Part shown: positions 62,774 to 64,000 of the stretch, in pieces
Position numbering within the stretch: position 1 is the stretch's first letter
Layout of the letters: each line of letters starts with the position of its first letter
DNA from: Bordetella sp. LUAb4
GTDB taxonomy: Bacteria > Pseudomonadota > Gammaproteobacteria > Burkholderiales > Burkholderiaceae_B
Direction: 5' to 3'
Assembly: GCF_021325795.1 (NCBI RefSeq)
Contig: NZ_JAHPZX010000001.1
Coordinates: forward strand, 372,001-436,000
DNA length: 64,000 bases
Position numbers and translations under genes: made by a program
Notes under the pieces: model-generated
What the model was told of the DNA's origin: nothing
What the model saw: only the letters and a program-made list of their open reading frames with translations
Databases searched by the model: none

Positions 62774-63778
62774 TCAACCATGTTCCCGAAAAGGCTCGGA
62801 AACGAACATGTCCATGCCGAGGCGGCGCGAAAGGAAACGCGAAGCAAGCTGCCCCTTGACGCTATTACCCGCGCTGTCCAACAAAGGCGCAAAGGTACCC
62901 AGCCCGCTTTTACCGGGCGACACCGTGACGATGCCGCCGCCTATCCCGCTTTTGCCGGGTAGTCCCACATCGCACAGCCAGTCGCCGGAGGTCTCGTACA
63001 TGCCGGCGGTCACCATCACCGCCAGGGTGTAATGGCACACCTCGTTGTCGACGACCCACTCTCCCGTCACGGGGTTGATGCCACCGTCGGCCAGCGTGGC
63101 GCCCATGACGGCCAGATCTCTTGCATTGATGTCCAGGCAACATTGCCGGGTGTAGAGATCCGTGGCGGTTTTTGCATCGCAACCGAGACGGCCGTAGCCG
63201 AACAGGACATTGGCAATGCCGCGATTGCGGAAATTGGTGGCTGATGCGGAGGCATAGACCTCCTCATTGACCGAGAGCTTTCTTCCGGCGAAGGTCGAAA
63301 GTCCGTTGAGGATCAGCGCCCATTTTTCCTCGGCGCTTGTGCCGGGTATCAGGCTGGTGGTGGCGATGGCGCCGGAATTCACCATCGGATTGGTGCGTCC
63401 GTCCGGGGTGCGCTCGATGGCCGACAAGGAATTGAATGGCAGACCAGTGCTATTGACGCCCAGTTTTTCGCGGCAGGCCGCGGCGCCGATCGCCTGGCAT
63501 ACCAGGGCGAAGACGAAAGGCTTGGAGATACTCATGATGGTGAATGCGTGGTCGACGTCGCCCGCCGCATATACATGGCCATTGGTGCCGACCAGGCAAA
63601 TACCGAACAAGCCAGGGTCTACGCGCTCCAGGGCGGGATAGACCGTCGAAACCGTGCCGTCGGAATCGCTTCGAAACCGCGTATGCGCCTCGTGTACCAA
63701 TAACTCGACGACATAAGGGTCTGGCAAATGGCCAGTTGAAACATAATCAGCCGTGTCTTGACCCAGATTCTTCGACAT
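62774..63778 (-). CDS. glsA: glutaminase A
   Basis: A 334-residue serine-dependent beta-lactamase-fold glutaminase: FTIMSISKPFVFALVCQAIG (nucleophile Ser and Lys of S-x-x-K), NSLSAIERTPDGRTNPMVNS, GAIATTSLIPG and MYETSGDWLCDVGLPGKSGI. It is slightly longer than the usual 305-310 residues because of N- and C-terminal tails. It hydrolyses glutamine to glutamate and ammonia. The MFS gene follows on the same strand, perhaps as an exporter or a gene of the same acid-stress response. Confidence 0.93.
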   Translation of the reverse strand: MSKNLGQDTADYVSTGHLPDPYVVELLVHEAHTRFRSDSDGTVSTVYPALERVDPGLFGICLVGTNGHVYAAGDVDHAFTIMSISKPFVFALVCQAIGAAACREKLGVNSTGLPFNSLSAIERTPDGRTNPMVNSGAIATTSLIPGTSAEEKWALILNGLSTFAGRKLSVNEEVYASASATNFRNRGIANVLFGYGRLGCDAKTATDLYTRQCCLDINARDLAVMGATLADGGINPVTGEWVVDNEVCHYTLAVMVTAGMYETSGDWLCDVGLPGKSGIGGGIVTVSPGKSGLGTFAPLLDSAGNSVKGQLASRFLSRRLGMDMFVSEPFREHG

Positions 63779-64000
63779 GGTTCCCCCAAGTCTGATCTAC
63801 GGTAAGGATGCGAGGTATTCGTACCTAAAGCTGATGACGCTAGAGCTGATAACGCGAACGTGCCGCTGATGGTACGCCTGAATTTGCGAATGATCCATAC
63901 GAGTGTGGTGTCGGGCCAACCGGGCAGCTTTGATATGGAATATAGGGCTCACCCTCGCGGGCGGCCTTGCGCGCCTGGGTTCGATAATGCCCCGGCGATG
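63779..64000. other. 222-base right end without a recognised gene
   Basis: Contains the glutaminase upstream region. Short repeated elements (GCTGATGACGC and GCTGATAACGC about 18 bases apart, then GCTGATGGTACG) occur around 63830-63885. Any gene beyond is cut off by the window edge. Confidence 0.4.

Noticed and set aside
1-64000. CRISPR arrays, rRNA and tRNA genes
   Set aside because: I saw no repeat-spacer pattern, no rRNA blocks and no tRNA cloverleaf; very short or divergent tRNAs cannot be excluded by eye.

Overview
The window is about 64 kb of GC-rich, densely coding DNA. Six periplasmic tripartite-tricarboxylate (Bug/TctC) receptors lie among small catabolic operons with LysR, IclR, LacI, XRE, Lrp and MarR-type regulators. 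That layout, with an AcnD/PrpF pair and a malic enzyme-phosphotransacetylase fusion, points to a betaproteobacterium of the Alcaligenaceae (Bordetella or Achromobacter-like). This is inferred from gene families and style; no rRNA, tRNA or CRISPR array was recognised.

Layout. 1-4.7 kb: the end of a DoxX-like membrane protein overlapping an MFS exporter, a XapX protein, a lone receiver domain and a secreted parvulin-type isomerase. 4.7-7.6 kb: an Lrp/AsnC regulator, a saccharopine dehydrogenase-like enzyme and a Bug receptor. 7.6-11.4 kb: a LacI regulator divergent from a DapA-family enzyme, then a PanE-like reductase and a GFA protein. 11.4-18.6 kb: an XRE-cupin regulator, Bug receptor and class II aldolase, then a LigJ-like hydratase with its Bug receptor under a divergent IclR regulator. 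17.4-21.2 kb: prpF and acnD. 21.3-25.3 kb: a hypothetical protein, dkgB, an MFS transporter and a LysR regulator. 25.4-27.8 kb: maeB with a clear terminator. 27.8-35 kb: two universal stress proteins flank an unrecognised 1061-residue protein; a NarX/NarL-type two-component pair follows.

35-41.3 kb: an MFS transporter, a DUF2269/SDR-DoxX pair controlled by a MarR/GbsR-like regulator, and a polar amino-acid ABC transporter. 41.5-48 kb: a racemase, Bug receptor, HMG-CoA lyase-like enzyme, CaiB CoA-transferase, LysR regulator and XylX-type dehydratase, all on the minus strand. 48.2-53.6 kb: a GcvA-like LysR, a second CaiB transferase with an enoyl-CoA hydratase, and a Bug receptor translationally coupled to an LldD-type flavoenzyme. 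53.7-60.1 kb: a minus-strand run encoding an MlrC-cupin fusion, a Bug receptor, an M20 amidohydrolase, a fold-II PLP enzyme and an ornithine cyclodeaminase-like reductase, divergent from a DauR/YheO-like regulator. 61-63.8 kb: a 14-TM MFS transporter and a glutaminase.

Common logic: receptor genes sit beside the enzymes that probably consume their ligands, while no TctA/TctB-type membrane genes are present, so these receptors must use transporters encoded elsewhere. Several promoters carry well-formed dyads: a shared MarR operator (two copies), three phased XRE half-site pairs at exact 18-bp spacing, tandem LacI palindromes, a triple Lrp-like motif and an IclR-like dyad. The least explained items are the 1061-residue orphan protein, the MlrC-cupin fusion operon and a pair of near-identical long palindromes downstream of dkgB.
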